A stretch of 64,000 nt of DNA from an uncultured Oscillospiraceae bacterium (GCA_949841355.1 CATKZP010000001.1:109682-173681), one strand, 5' to 3'; shown: positions 44,624 to 53,799, numbered from the stretch's first letter. Numbers and translations: made by a program. Notes: generated from the sequence alone by a model not told the origin.

Positions 44624-44638
44624 TCTCTAATCTCCTCC

Positions 44639-44935
44639 TTACACCATGCCTTCGAAGAACTCGATGGACTTGGAATCCTCGGTCAGGGTGACCATGGCCT
44701 TCTTCCACTGGGGGCGGCGCCCCTCGGGATAGCGGCCCATGCGCTTGACCTTGCCCTGCATGTTCAGGGTATTGACCTTGGCCACCTTCACGCCGAAGAT
44801 CTCCTCGCAGGCCTTGGCGATCTCGATTTTGTTGGCGTCCCGGGCCACCTCGAAGGTGTACTTCTTCTCGGTGGCGGCGGCCATGGACTGCTCGGTGATG
44901 ATGGGGCGCTTGATGATGTCGTATGCGGTCTTCAT
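44639..44935 (-). CDS. rplW: 50S ribosomal protein L23
   Basis: 98 residues, [30 protein letters not shown]. Exit-site protein for trigger factor and SRP. Shares one base with the rplD stop. Confidence 0.98.
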   Translation of the reverse strand: MKTAYDIIKRPIITEQSMAAATEKKYTFEVARDANKIEIAKACEEIFGVKVAKVNTLNMQGKVKRMGRYPEGRRPQWKKAMVTLTEDSKSIEFFEGMV

Positions 44936-45549
44936 CAGGCGAACACCTCCTCAATGGCGGCCAGCGCTCCCTGGTCGATGATGACCTGGTTGGCGTTGAC
45001 GATGTCGTAGACGTTGATGAGGGCGGCGGGGCTGGTCACGACGCCGGGGATGTTCCGGGCGGACTTGACCACGTTGGGGCAGCCGGTGACGACGACGGCC
45101 TTCTTGGACTCCACGGTATTCAGGAAGCCCTGGAAGGTCTTGGTCTTGATCTCGCCCATCTCCAGCTTATCCACCACCAGCACGTTCCCCGCGGCGGCCT
45201 TGGCGCTCAGCGCGGACTTCAGGGCCAGGCGGCGGGCCTTCTTGTTCAGGGTGTAGCGGTAGGTGCGGGGCTTGGGGGCGAACACGATGCCGCCGTGGGT
45301 CCACTGGGGCGCCCGGGTGGAGCCCTGACGGGCCCGGCCGGTGCCCTTCTGGCGCCAGGGCTTCTTGCCGCCGCCGGACACTTCGGCCCGGGTCAGGCTG
45401 CTCTGGGTGCCCTGACGGCAGTTGGCCAGGTGGTTCTTGACCACGTCGTGGACCACGTACTGGTTGGGCTCGATGCCGAAGATGGCCTCGGAGAGCTCGA
45501 CCTCGCCGATCTGCTTACCGGCCATATTATAAAGGTTCGCTTTAGGCAT
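44935..45549 (-). CDS. rplD: 50S ribosomal protein L4
   Basis: 204 residues with [32 protein letters not shown] loop entering the tunnel. In many bacteria L4 regulates the S10 operon. Confidence 0.98.
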   Translation of the reverse strand: MPKANLYNMAGKQIGEVELSEAIFGIEPNQYVVHDVVKNHLANCRQGTQSSLTRAEVSGGGKKPWRQKGTGRARQGSTRAPQWTHGGIVFAPKPRTYRYTLNKKARRLALKSALSAKAAAGNVLVVDKLEMGEIKTKTFQGFLNTVESKKAVVVTGCPNVVKSARNIPGVVTSPAALINVYDIVNANQVIIDQGALAAIEEVFA

Positions 45550-45567
45550 TTGTCATTCTCTCCTTTC

Positions 45568-46293
45568 TCACTTGTTACGCGCAGAGGCCTTCTGCGGGTT
45601 GACACGGGCGGACTGCTTCTGGGGATTGACGCGCCCGGCGGTCTCGGCGGTCTGCTTCACGGCCAGCTTCTTGGCGCTGGTGCGCAGGGCGACCACGCCG
45701 CCCCGGGGTCCGGGCACCGCGCCGCGCACGGCGATGACGCCCAGCTCCTCGTCCACCTGAACCACGTCCAGGTTCATGACGGTGACCTGCTCATTGCCCA
45801 TCTGGCCCGCGCCGTTGTGCCCCTTGAAGATGCGGGAGGGGTCGGTGCTGGAACCCATGGAGCCGGAATGACGGTGGACGGGGCCGCCGCCGTGGCTGTT
45901 CTTCTGCACGTGGCCGCCGCAGCGCTTCACCGCGCCCTGGTAGCCGTGGCCCTTGCTGATGCCGGTGATGTCCACCCGGTCGCCGGGGGCGAACACGGTG
46001 GCGGTGAGCTGGTCGCCCACGTTCAGCTCGTCGGCCTTGTCCAGCTTGAACTCCTTGAGCACCCGCAGGCACTTGCCGGCCTTCTTGCTGTGGCCCGCCT
46101 CGGGCTTGGAGAGCTTCTTCTCCGGGACCTCTTCAAATCCCAGCTGGACGGCGGTGTAGCCGTCCTTTTCCTCGGTCTTTTTCTGCACCACGGTGCAGGG
46201 ACCCGCCTGGATGACGGTGACCGGGATGACCTTACCGGCTTCGTCGAAGATCTGGGTCATACCCACCTTCTTGCCGATGATGGCCTTTTCCAT
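45568..46293 (-). CDS. rplC: 50S ribosomal protein L3 with repeat-bearing C-terminal tail
   Basis: 241 residues from MEKAIIGKKVGMTQIFDEAG; typical L3 is about 210. The extra C-terminal residues repeat RVNPQKQSA/RVNPQKASA and are basic. The start ATG has AAGGAGG upstream; the open frame further left runs through repeat DNA. Confidence 0.97.
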   Translation of the reverse strand: MEKAIIGKKVGMTQIFDEAGKVIPVTVIQAGPCTVVQKKTEEKDGYTAVQLGFEEVPEKKLSKPEAGHSKKAGKCLRVLKEFKLDKADELNVGDQLTATVFAPGDRVDITGISKGHGYQGAVKRCGGHVQKNSHGGGPVHRHSGSMGSSTDPSRIFKGHNGAGQMGNEQVTVMNLDVVQVDEELGVIAVRGAVPGPRGGVVALRTSAKKLAVKQTAETAGRVNPQKQSARVNPQKASARNK

Positions 46294-46341
46294 GTGTATT
46301 CCTCCTTGTAAGGTTATTGGTCGGACGAGGTGACCATTGTT

Positions 46342-46640
46342 ATCACGCCTCGCCTGTTCGCGACGCGCGGCTTCCCTCCGACTCGGGCTGGTCTTGGGCC
46401 GCTGTGCGGCCCGCGCTCGCCCTCGCTTCGGTCCATCCGCGCTGCTCACGACGGCTCGGACGCTTCGTCATTGCTCGGCCGACTTGACCCGCTTACCTCT
46501 CAAATAACGCGGTAAGCTGCGGTACTCACTCATCGCAAAGTCCGCTCCGCTGCGCTTCCGCCTACGGCGAAAGCTACGCTGTGCTCCCTTGCTCTTCATG
46601 TCCAAACCGAACCCGCTTCGCTGGGCTTCGGTTTGGGGCG
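46342..46640. repeat. Composite repeat block between rpsJ and rplC
   Basis: This 374-base gap (46294-46667) contains three units: TCACGCCTCGCCTGTTCGC...TTCCCTCCGACTCGGGCTGGTCT (46342-46460, as at 15532), CGCAAAGTCCGCT...GGCGAAAGCT...GCTCCCTTGC (about 46537-46592, as at 21300 and 50290), and the 40-base hairpin unit 46601-46640 identical to 33751-33790. No coding sequence or ribosome site within. Confidence 0.75.
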
Positions 46641-46667
46641 CGGCTGCGCCGCGCTCATTTTCTTGGC

Positions 46668-46982
46668 TTACAGCTTAATCTCGATCTCCACGCCGGCGGG
46701 AAGCTCCAGGCTCATCAGGGCCTCCACCGTCTTGGGAGAGGGCTTCACCACGTCGATGAGCCGCTTGTGGGTGCGGCGCTCGAACTGCTCCCGGGAATCC
46801 TTATACTTGTGGGGGGAGCGCAGGATGGTGACGATCTCCTTTTTGGTGGGCAGGGGGATGGGGCCGGAGACGGCGGAGCCGCTGCGCTTAGCGGTTTCCA
46901 CGATCTTCTCGGCGGCCTGGTCGATGAGCTGGTGGTCATAGGCCTTCAGCCGAATGCGGATCATTTCTTTCTGAGCTGCCAT
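46668..46982 (-). CDS. rpsJ: 30S ribosomal protein S10
   Basis: 104 residues, [42 protein letters not shown]. First gene of the superoperon; also a transcription antitermination factor (NusE). Confidence 0.99.
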   Translation of the reverse strand: MAAQKEMIRIRLKAYDHQLIDQAAEKIVETAKRSGSAVSGPIPLPTKKEIVTILRSPHKYKDSREQFERRTHKRLIDVVKPSPKTVEALMSLELPAGVEIEIKL

Positions 46983-47300
46983 TGTTTTTCCTCCTTGATT
47001 ACGAAGTCGAACGTTAATGAGACTGCGTCCTTGTCACGCCTCGCCTGTCCGCTGCTCACGGCGGCTCGGTCGCTTCTCCGTAACGGGTGAGCGGTTTTCA
47101 GTCCACGTTTCCGTGCGTATCACTCCCCGGCATGAATAAAACCGGCGCAAAGCAGGCCGGTTCTACCCACCCAAGGCGATATACGCCGTGGAATGAGCCT
47201 CTCAGCCGCCCGATTGTACGGACATACTCCGCGGAAGTTACCTCGCTCACGCGAGCAATCTCCCGCATCATCGCAGCGCGCCCTTTCACAGGCGCTGGGC
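46983..47300 (-). ncRNA. Probable S10 operon leader RNA
   Basis: About 320 bases separate the promoter from rpsJ. On the minus strand the RNA begins with several pairable blocks (GAGATTGCTCGCGTGAGCGAGGTAACTTCCGCGG, then GGGCGGCTGAGAGGCTC), and has a terminator-like stem AACCGGC/GCCGGTT followed by TTTATT (47162-47136). Downstream is a copy of the TCACGCCTCGCCTGTCCGC repeat (47032-47090). Long structured leaders are known for S10 operons; the regulator here is not identified. Confidence 0.55.
47136..47162 (-). terminator. Attenuator-like hairpin in the S10 leader
   Basis: Stem AACCGGC/GCCGGTT around CTGCTTTGC, then TTTATT on the minus strand, between promoter and rpsJ. Confidence 0.6.
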
Positions 47301-47301
47301 T

Positions 47302-47331
47302 ATTATACAACAGAAAGATGGGGAAAGTCAA
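47302..47331 (-). promoter_or_regulatory. Promoter of the S10-spc-alpha superoperon
   Basis: Minus strand TTGACT (47326-47331), 18-base spacer, TATAAT (47302-47307). Confidence 0.8.
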
Positions 47332-47413
47332 GGACTTTTTCGGCCGGATCTCAAAGTTTTTTCACGGTTTTCAGGTCTTTGACGGAAAAGCGTCTGTGCA
47401 GCTTCACGAAGGA

Positions 47414-47440
47414 AGCGCCCCCGGAGGCCCCGGGGGCGCT
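47414..47440 (-). terminator. GC-rich hairpin after proS
   Basis: 11-bp stem AGCGCCCCCGG/CCGGGGGCGCT just past the proS stop; the minus-strand tail TTCCTTCG is not a full T-run, so termination is probable, not certain. Confidence 0.6.
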
Positions 47441-47463
47441 GAACGGCCCTTTCCGGCGCGGCG

Positions 47464-48906
47464 TCAGTACGCCACGCCCCAGTAAACCATATGCTTGGCG
47501 GGCTTGCCGCAGCAGGCGCACACATCGCCCAGCCGCTCCTGCTCAAAGGGGATGCAGCGGGAGCTCACCCCCGCCTCCTCCTTCATGCGCACCTCGCACG
47601 CCAGGTCACCGCACCACATGGTCTTGGCGAAGCCTCCCCGGGCGGCCATCTTCTCCTTGACCTCCTCCAGGGTGGCGCAGGGATAGGTGTTTTCCTCCAG
47701 GTTCCGCTTGGCCTTGGCGTACAGGCCCTGGTGAATGTCCTCCAGCATCCCGGCCACGGTGTCCTCAATGCCGTCCAGGGAGACGAAGGACTTCTCCCCG
47801 CTGTCCCGGCGGACCAGCACGCACTGGTTTTTCTCCATGTCCTTGGGGCCCAGCTCCAGGCGCAGGGGCACGCCCTTCATCTCGTACTCCGCGAACTTCC
47901 AGCCCGGGGAGTTGTCCGAGGCGTCCATCTTCACCCGGAAGCCCGCCCTGCGCAGGCGCTCCATCACCGCCTCGTTGGCCTGGACGACCCCTTCCTTGTG
48001 CTGGGCCACGGGGATGACGATGACCTGGACGGGGGCCACCTTGGGGGGCAGCACCAAACCGTTGTTGTCGCCGTGGGTCATGATGACGCCGCCGATGAGC
48101 CGGGTGGACACCCCCCAGGAGGTCTGGAACGGGTGGTGGGGCAGGTTGTCCTTCCCCGCGAAGGTGATGTCGAAGGCCCGGGCGAAGCCGTCCCCGAAGT
48201 AGTGGGACGTGCCCGCCTGGAGGGCCTTTTTGTCGTGCATCATGCACTCCACGGCGTAGGTGGCCTCGGCGCCGGAGAACTTTTCCTTCTCCGTCTTGCG
48301 ACCCTTCACCACCGGCATGGCCAGGTAGTTCTCGCAGAAGTCGGCGTAGATGTTCAGCATCCGCTCAGTCTCGGCCACGGCCTCCCCGGCGTCGGCGTGC
48401 ATGGTGTGGCCCTCCTGCCAGAGGAACTCCCGGTGGCGCAGGAAGGGGCGGGAGGTCTTTTCCCAGCGCAGCACGCTGGTCCACTGGTTATACAGCTTGG
48501 GCAGGTCCCGGTGGGAGTGGATCACGTTTTTGTAGTGCTCGCAGAACAGGGTCTCGGAGGTGGGGCGGATGCACATGCGCTCGTCCAGCTTCTCGCTGCC
48601 GCCATAGGTGACCCAGGCGCACTCGGGGGCGAAGCCCTCCACATGGTCCTTCTCCTTTTGCAGCAGGGACTCGGGGATGAGCATGGGCAGATAGACGTTT
48701 TCGTGGCCCGTCTCCTTAAACATCCCGTCCAGGATGCGCTGGAAGTTCTCCCAGATGGCGTATCCGTAGGGCCGGTAGATGAACATGCCCTTGATGCTGG
48801 AGTAGTCGATGAGCTCCGCCTTTTTGCACACGTCGGTGTACCACTGGGCGAAGTCCACGTCCATATCGGTGATCTGGCTGACCTGTTTGTTCTTGTCCTG
48901 TGCCAT
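47464..48906 (-). CDS. proS: Prolyl-tRNA synthetase, type 3 (no editing insert)
   Basis: 480 residues from [23 protein letters not shown]. Class II motifs: RPTSETLF (motif 2 region), the [11 protein letters not shown] segment and a motif 3 near [17 protein letters not shown]. No INS editing domain lies between motifs 2 and 3, as in the archaeal/short bacterial type. The C-terminus has a CACCGK zinc-like pair and ends in Tyr, as usual for this type. No T-box precedes it. Confidence 0.95.
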   Translation of the reverse strand: MAQDKNKQVSQITDMDVDFAQWYTDVCKKAELIDYSSIKGMFIYRPYGYAIWENFQRILDGMFKETGHENVYLPMLIPESLLQKEKDHVEGFAPECAWVTYGGSEKLDERMCIRPTSETLFCEHYKNVIHSHRDLPKLYNQWTSVLRWEKTSRPFLRHREFLWQEGHTMHADAGEAVAETERMLNIYADFCENYLAMPVVKGRKTEKEKFSGAEATYAVECMMHDKKALQAGTSHYFGDGFARAFDITFAGKDNLPHHPFQTSWGVSTRLIGGVIMTHGDNNGLVLPPKVAPVQVIVIPVAQHKEGVVQANEAVMERLRRAGFRVKMDASDNSPGWKFAEYEMKGVPLRLELGPKDMEKNQCVLVRRDSGEKSFVSLDGIEDTVAGMLEDIHQGLYAKAKRNLEENTYPCATLEEVKEKMAARGGFAKTMWCGDLACEVRMKEEAGVSSRCIPFEQERLGDVCACCGKPAKHMVYWGVAY

Positions 48907-48958
48907 GTCCTTTTCATCCTTTATTATGTTTGTATTGAAATGCTGAATAGGTGCACAT

Positions 48959-48987
48959 ATTGTATTGCCAAACGGGGCAAAAGTCAA
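48959..48987 (-). promoter_or_regulatory. Promoter of proS
   Basis: Minus strand TTGACT (48982-48987), 17-base spacer, TACAAT (48959-48964). Confidence 0.75.
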
Positions 48988-49115
48988 GAGGAAAGGCGTG
49001 TTCCTCTTCCCCTTTCCCCGCGCCGCGTTTTATAATCGAAGGAACCTCAAAAACAGCGGGCCGTCCCAGGGACCCATGAGGCCCCGCCGCAAAACAGAGA
49101 AAAGGAGCTGTTATC

Positions 49116-50171
49116 ATGACACATCCCCGCACCGGCCGCGTCGTCCTGCGCCCTATCCCCGCGATCCCCGCGGTCGATTTTCCCCTCCCCCCGTCCGCCC
49201 CGCCCGCCCACGCGGGCATCGCCCTGTCCCGCTGGCTGGAGCTGTGGATGGAGCGGGAGATCGAGCCTCTCCGGGCGGACACCACCGTCAACGGCTATGC
49301 CAGCATCATCCGCAAGCACATCCGCCCCGCCCTGGGCCGGGTCCGGCTGGCCGACCTGTCCCCCGAGCTCATCAACGGCTATTACCAGTGGCTGTCCCGG
49401 GAGAAGGGGCTGTCCTCCAACACCATCCGCAAGCACCACGTGCTGCTCCACACCGCACTGAAGTCCGCCTTCCGGCAGGGGGTCATCCCCGCCAATCCCG
49501 TTCAGCGCTCCACCCCGCCCCCGGCCACGGCGGTGGAGGTGGCCTATTACACCCCCGCCCGGCTGGCCCGCCTCCTCCGGGCGGTGCGGGACCAGCCGCT
49601 GGAGGTGCCCGTCCGGCTGGCCTGCTTTCTGGGGCTGCGCCGGGGGGAGATTTTAGGGCTGCGCTGGCGGGATGTGGACCTCCACGCCGGCCAGCTGTCG
49701 GTGCGCTGGGTGCGCACCACCGTGGGCGCCCGGGTGGTGGAGAAGCCCCCCAAGACCTCCGGCAGCTGCCGCACCCTGTCCATCGCCGCGCTGGACGACC
49801 TGCTGGAGCTGCTGCGCGCCCTGCAAGCCCAGCGCCGCCGGGAGGGCGCGCCCTGCTCGCCGGACGATTTTCTGCTGCTGGGGCCCGACGGCCGCCCTCC
49901 GCGCCCCAGCGCCATGTCCGCCGCCCTGGCCGCCTTCGTGGAGGAGCACCACCTGCCCCCCATCACCTTCCACGGCCTGCGCCACACCTTCGCCAGCATG
50001 GCCAACAGCGCCCGGGTGCCCATGTACCAGATCAGCCGGGCCATGGGCCACGCCAACCCCAGCATCACCCAGCGCATCTACACCCACCTGTTCGACCAGA
50101 CCCACGGGGAGGTGCTGGCGGCGGTCGCCAACGTCGTCAAGGCGGGCTCCACTCCCCTCACTTCCGCCTGA
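49116..50171 (+). CDS. Tyrosine recombinase / site-specific integrase
   Basis: 351 residues. A SAM-like core-binding domain (35-125) precedes the catalytic domain with all expected residues: R175 in GLRRGE, K213, H286-x-x-R289, H312 in GHANPS and the nucleophile Y322 in RIYTH. It looks complete. No excisionase, relaxase, phage or toxin genes lie nearby, so it is either a domesticated recombinase or the remnant of a lost element. Codon use is as GC-rich as the host. The 3' end is part of a 36-bp direct repeat. Confidence 0.92.
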   Translation: MTHPRTGRVVLRPIPAIPAVDFPLPPSAPPAHAGIALSRWLELWMEREIEPLRADTTVNGYASIIRKHIRPALGRVRLADLSPELINGYYQWLSREKGLSSNTIRKHHVLLHTALKSAFRQGVIPANPVQRSTPPPATAVEVAYYTPARLARLLRAVRDQPLEVPVRLACFLGLRRGEILGLRWRDVDLHAGQLSVRWVRTTVGARVVEKPPKTSGSCRTLSIAALDDLLELLRALQAQRRREGAPCSPDDFLLLGPDGRPPRPSAMSAALAAFVEEHHLPPITFHGLRHTFASMANSARVPMYQISRAMGHANPSITQRIYTHLFDQTHGEVLAAVANVVKAGSTPLTSA

Positions 50172-50285
50172 CGGCGAAAGTGAGAGCCGTTCCGCCGCCT
50201 TTCCTCTCCCCGTAAAGCCTTGACACCGGCTTCCCGGGGCCCCCTTTGGGGCGGGCTCCACTCCTCTCACTTCCGCCTGACGACG
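50141..50285. repeat. 36-bp direct repeat at the integrase 3' end
   Basis: The sequence at 50141-50176 (start GGCGGGCTCCACTCC, end TTCCGCCTGACGGCG) recurs at 50250-50285 with two differences (34 of 36). The first copy spans the last codons and stop of the integrase; the spacing is 109 bp. The first copy also forms a hairpin with GGCGAAAGTGAG that may terminate the gene. Could be an attachment-site relic or a local duplication. Confidence 0.75.
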
Positions 50286-50400
50286 TCGGCGCAAGCTGCG
50301 CCCGCTCGCTTCCCCCTTCGGGAAAAGCTCGCTTGCTCCGCTGCGCCTCCTCTCCCCACCGGACCCGCTTCGCTGGGCTCCGGCGGGGCCCCATTTTCCC
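50286..50400. repeat. GC-rich intergenic repeat copy downstream of the integrase
   Basis: GTCGGCGCAAGCTGCGCCCGCTCGCTTCC-CCCTTCGGG-AAAAGCTCGC...GCGCCTCCTCTCCCCACCGGACCCGCTTCGCTGGGCTCCGG matches the elements near 21264-21400 (inverted), 33700-33790 and 46537-46640. No coding sequence. Confidence 0.7.
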
Positions 50401-50467
50401 GCTCGTCCCGCAAAAAAGAGGCGCGCCCGCCGGCGCGCCTCCCCGCAAAATTTTACCGTCCACGCCG

Positions 50468-51253
50468 CTACACGTCCTCCGCCGGCCGCCCAAAGGCTTG
50501 GGCGGGCAGCAGCGCGCTCAGCGCCACCAGCTCGTCGTCGAAGCCCCCCCGGTCCCAGGCCGTGCTGGGCTCCCGCAGCAGGCCCTCTCCCGCCTCCTCC
50601 AGCGGGATGGACGCCGCCGCCCGCAGCCCGCGCCCCGGGACGCACTCGGCCACCAGCGTCCCGCCGTGGAGCGCCGCCGCCCGCCGGGCCACGGCCACCC
50701 CCACGCCGCCGCGCCGCCAGTCTGGCACGGCCTCCTCGCCGCTGGAAAACAGGTATTGCAGCCGCTCCGGGGGCACGCCCGGCCCGTCGTCCTCCACGGT
50801 GAACACCGCGCCGCCGCCCTGGCGGGTCAGGGCCAGCGTCACCCGTTTCCCCGCCGCCGCCCCGTTGGCCACCAGCTCCATCAGCATCTGGCGGATGAGC
50901 TCCCGGTCCACCCAGGCGCTCAGCCCCTCGGGGGCGCTCACCTCCAGCTTCACCCCCGCCCATTCCAGCAGTCCGGCCATGCGCTCTCCCAGCTCCCGCG
51001 CCAGGGCGCCCAGGTCGGTGGGGACGCGCTCCAGCCGGGGTTCCTCCTCCCCCAGCCGGGCGGACAGCTCCAGCCGGCCCACCACCCGCAGCATCCGGCA
51101 GATGCTCTGGTTCATGGCCGCCAGATAGCCCCGGCTCTTCTCGTCCCGGGCGGTGCGCTCCAACAGCTGGCTGGCCGCCGTCATTTGGGCCAGCTGAAGG
51201 CGCAGCTCCGCCGCCGTCCGGGCGGCTCCCTGGTCCAGGCCGTGTCCGTCCAT
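50468..51253 (-). CDS. Histidine-kinase-like ATPase domain protein, no clear phospho-acceptor His
   Basis: 261 residues, no membrane helix. Residues about 15-65 form a helical pair where a DHp domain would be, but the expected His is absent (LQLAQMTAASQLLERTARDEKSRGYL). From about 105 an HATPase_c domain is clear: LMELVANGAAAGKRVTLAL (N box, weak), VEDDGPGVPPERL (G1) and RRGGVGVAVARRAAALHGG (G2). No response regulator is adjacent. It could be an ATPase-only partner or an anti-sigma-like protein. A TTGCCA/TACAAT promoter precedes it. Confidence 0.75.
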   Translation of the reverse strand: MDGHGLDQGAARTAAELRLQLAQMTAASQLLERTARDEKSRGYLAAMNQSICRMLRVVGRLELSARLGEEEPRLERVPTDLGALARELGERMAGLLEWAGVKLEVSAPEGLSAWVDRELIRQMLMELVANGAAAGKRVTLALTRQGGGAVFTVEDDGPGVPPERLQYLFSSGEEAVPDWRRGGVGVAVARRAAALHGGTLVAECVPGRGLRAAASIPLEEAGEGLLREPSTAWDRGGFDDELVALSALLPAQAFGRPAEDV

Positions 51254-51380
51254 ACCCCTGCGCCCCCTTTCCGCCGCCGTTTTCGCTTCCGTATTATGCT
51301 ATGCAGATTTGCCCCGGCCTCTCCTGGGAATCCCTTCCGTCCGGGTCGGATTTTGTCGAAAACTGTCGCTTGTACGTCTC

Positions 51381-51409
51381 ATTGTAGCAGACGCCCCCCG
51401 GTTTGGCAA
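51381..51409 (-). promoter_or_regulatory. Promoter of the kinase-like gene
   Basis: Minus strand TTGCCA (51404-51409), 17-base spacer, TACAAT (51381-51386). Confidence 0.6.
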
Positions 51410-51419
51410 GGCCCGGAAC

Positions 51420-51463
51420 GCGGGAAACCGCCCGGAGCCTCTCGGTTCCGGGCGGTTTCCCGC
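51420..51463. terminator. Large hairpin between M20 operon and kinase-like gene
   Basis: A 17-bp stem GCGGGAAACCGCCCGGA/TCCGGGCGGTTTCCCGC with a ten-base loop; no T-run on the minus strand, so termination of the M20 operon is likely but unproved. Confidence 0.55.
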
Positions 51464-51519
51464 CGTCTGTCTCGCGCGTTTTGCGCTTTTTTCATTTGTC
51501 CTCCGGCGTCCGGCCGGGC

Positions 51520-53097
51520 TCAGCGCCCCTCCTGGGCGCGGATGAGGTTTTTATAGAAGTCCACCGCTCCGGGCAGGCAGTCCACCCCCATGGTCTCGTT
51601 GAGCCCGTGCATACCCGCCATCTGCTCCGGCCCGGCCACCACCGGGGCGAAGCGGATACAGCTGTCGCAGATAGCCTGGAAGAAGCTGGCGTCGGTAGCC
51701 CCGGTCATCACGTAGGGGCACACGGGCAGGCCGTGGAAGGTGTCCCCGATGACCCGCTCCACCTGCCGGAAGGCCCCGCCCTTGATGTCCACCGGCGGGG
51801 TGTAGTCGTTGGAATAGAGAATCTCCATCTCCAGATCGTACTTGTCCGCCAGCCCGCGCAGGATCTCCAGGCTCTCCGCCTCCCCCTGGTGGGGGATGAA
51901 GCGCAGGTTTGCGCTCACCGTGGCCTCCTGGGGCAGCACATTGCAGGCGTCCGACCCTGACTGCATGGTGAATGCGGCGGTGGTTTGGAGCATGGCCGCC
52001 GCCTGGGCGGAGATGGCGGGCATGACCTTCTTCATCACCGGGCCGAACAGCCACAGATTGCCCATCACCAGCCGCAGGTGGAAGGGGGCGTAGGGGGCCA
52101 GGCGCTTGAACATGGCCTTCACCTCCGGCAGGAACTTCCGCCGGAAGGGGGGCTTGGTCTCCACCTCGTGGACGAAGGCGGCCAGCCGGGCGATGGGGGT
52201 GTGTTTGCCGGGGGCGCTGGCGTGGCCGCCGCCGCTGCGGGCGGTGAAGCGCACGTCCGCCTTGCCCTTTTCGAACACGCCCACCATGGCGAAATTCCCC
52301 TTGACGCCGCCGATGGGGTCGGTGATGACGCCGCCGCCCTCGTCGATGACCAGGAAGGGGCGCACCCCCCGCCGCTGAAGCTCCGCCACCAGCTTGGGCG
52401 CGCCGTCCCCCGCCCACTCCTCGGTGCAGGAGGACGCCAGATACACGCCGCACTCCGGGACATATCCCTCCTCCAGCAGCTCCTCCACCCCCTGGAAGAA
52501 GGCCATGAGGGACGCCTTGGTGTCAAAGGCCCCCCGGCCCCACACCTTGCCGTCCGCGATGGCGCCGGAGAAGGGCGGGTGCTTCCACTCCCCCTCGGCG
52601 GGCACCACGTCCTGGTGGCTCATGAGCACGATGGGCGCGCCGTCCGTCCTGCCCTGCCAGTAGAAGAGCAGATTGCCGTCGATGACGGTCTTTTCCAGCT
52701 TGGCGTGGACCAGGGGGAACAGCCGCTCCAGCTCTTTGTGGAAGGCCAGGAACTGCTCCGTCTCCGCCGTGCCGGCGTGGGAGGTGGTGTCGCACTTCAC
52801 CATGGCGGACAGCTTCTGGGCGTACCCCATGGCCCGGCTGTCCGGGGCGGGGACGTACTCCGACCTCTTCCGGGGGGTGAGGGCGGCGCGGAGCACCGCC
52901 GCGCCCAGCGCGGCCCCCGCCCCGGCTCCCAGTCCGATCAAGGCGGCCTTTGCCGCCTTGGCATAGGGGCAGGTCTGCCCCTCCGGCTTTGGGGCCGGAG
53001 GCTGCGCCTGTCTGCGTCTTTTTGCCGCGCCGTAGATGCGCCGCCCCGCCCCCAGGGCCGCGGCCCTGGCGATGGCGTGTCTGTGTTTTCCTCTCAT
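51520..53097 (-). CDS. M20-family metallopeptidase (CPS1/PM20D1-like) with N-terminal membrane anchor
   Basis: 525 residues. A basic N-terminus and a glycine/alanine-rich hydrophobic stretch (about 48-70) suggest a membrane anchor. Zinc ligands follow the M20 pattern: H161-x-D163 in SHQDVVPAEG, D192 in GRGAFDTK, the catalytic Glu in SCTEEWAG (226-227), and a His near the C-terminus in GMHGLNE. A dimerisation lid is inserted as usual. By similarity it cleaves or joins N-acyl amino acids or dipeptides; the substrate is not known. Its start overlaps the stop of the membrane protein before it. Confidence 0.9.
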   Translation of the reverse strand: MRGKHRHAIARAAALGAGRRIYGAAKRRRQAQPPAPKPEGQTCPYAKAAKAALIGLGAGAGAALGAAVLRAALTPRKRSEYVPAPDSRAMGYAQKLSAMVKCDTTSHAGTAETEQFLAFHKELERLFPLVHAKLEKTVIDGNLLFYWQGRTDGAPIVLMSHQDVVPAEGEWKHPPFSGAIADGKVWGRGAFDTKASLMAFFQGVEELLEEGYVPECGVYLASSCTEEWAGDGAPKLVAELQRRGVRPFLVIDEGGGVITDPIGGVKGNFAMVGVFEKGKADVRFTARSGGGHASAPGKHTPIARLAAFVHEVETKPPFRRKFLPEVKAMFKRLAPYAPFHLRLVMGNLWLFGPVMKKVMPAISAQAAAMLQTTAAFTMQSGSDACNVLPQEATVSANLRFIPHQGEAESLEILRGLADKYDLEMEILYSNDYTPPVDIKGGAFRQVERVIGDTFHGLPVCPYVMTGATDASFFQAICDSCIRFAPVVAGPEQMAGMHGLNETMGVDCLPGAVDFYKNLIRAQEGR

Positions 53098-53786
53098 GAT
53101 CCGCTCGACTTCCTTTCACGCTGATATAGAATCCAAGTGATGGCGATGGCCATGGCCCCGCTGGGGATAATCATGAAGCTGGTGGACCCGGTGAGGCTGG
53201 GCACTAGGATGAACAGCAGGCTCATGATGGCCAGCGGGGCGGCGGCGATATGCATACTGCCCCTGAAATACTTGTATGCCATGGCCCCGAAGAGGGCGGG
53301 GACCACGTTGGCGAAGGCGGGCTGGAGGGCCTCGCTCTGGAGCACCGGCTGAAGGGGGACCAGCAGCAGCACCCCCAGCGCCAGCACCAGAATGGTCACC
53401 AGGGAGGAGGCGGCGATGGACAGGGTGGAGATGACCTCGTTCTCCGCCGTCCCCGACTTGGCGCCCACCATGTCCCGGGCGCTGATGGCGCAGGGGATCT
53501 TCATATTGATGAGGTTGCCGGTGATGAAGGCCAGATAGCCGCCCCCCGCTCCCAGCATGGGGGTGTAGATGAGATACTCCGCCACTCCGCTGACCATCCA
53601 CACGATGCCCACCGAAAAGAAGCACTTGGCCACCGCTCCCACGTCGGGCATGGCGCCCAGCACCGCCCCCATGGCGAAGGGCGCGCCCAGCAGCAGAATC
53701 AGGGTGACGGCGCTCACCGCCCGGCCGATGATATGGGTGTGCTCGTTATAGCGCTCAAACGCCGCCTGCTTATCCTGTTGGTTCAT
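53094..53786 (-). CDS. Multi-spanning membrane protein of unknown function (M20/DUF5058 operon)
   Basis: 230 residues with about six membrane helices and a soluble start MNQQDKQAAFERYNEHTHIIGR. Ribosome site GGAGG lies eight bases before the ATG. Between helices there is a KIPCAISARDMVGAKSGTAENEVISTLSIA loop, conserved-looking and polar. It overlaps the M20 gene by 4 bases and follows a DUF5058 gene. Probably one half of a transporter for the peptidase's substrate or product; no family recognised. Confidence 0.75.
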   Translation of the reverse strand: MNQQDKQAAFERYNEHTHIIGRAVSAVTLILLLGAPFAMGAVLGAMPDVGAVAKCFFSVGIVWMVSGVAEYLIYTPMLGAGGGYLAFITGNLINMKIPCAISARDMVGAKSGTAENEVISTLSIAASSLVTILVLALGVLLLVPLQPVLQSEALQPAFANVVPALFGAMAYKYFRGSMHIAAAPLAIMSLLFILVPSLTGSTSFMIIPSGAMAIAITWILYQRERKSSGS

Positions 53787-53799
53787 CCTTCCCACCTCC

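Noticed and set aside
48907..49115. Possible T-box or phage attachment site between proS and the integrase
   Set aside because: No AGGGTGGAACCGCGG-type sequence, no tRNA end and no matching repeat was found; only ordinary promoters.
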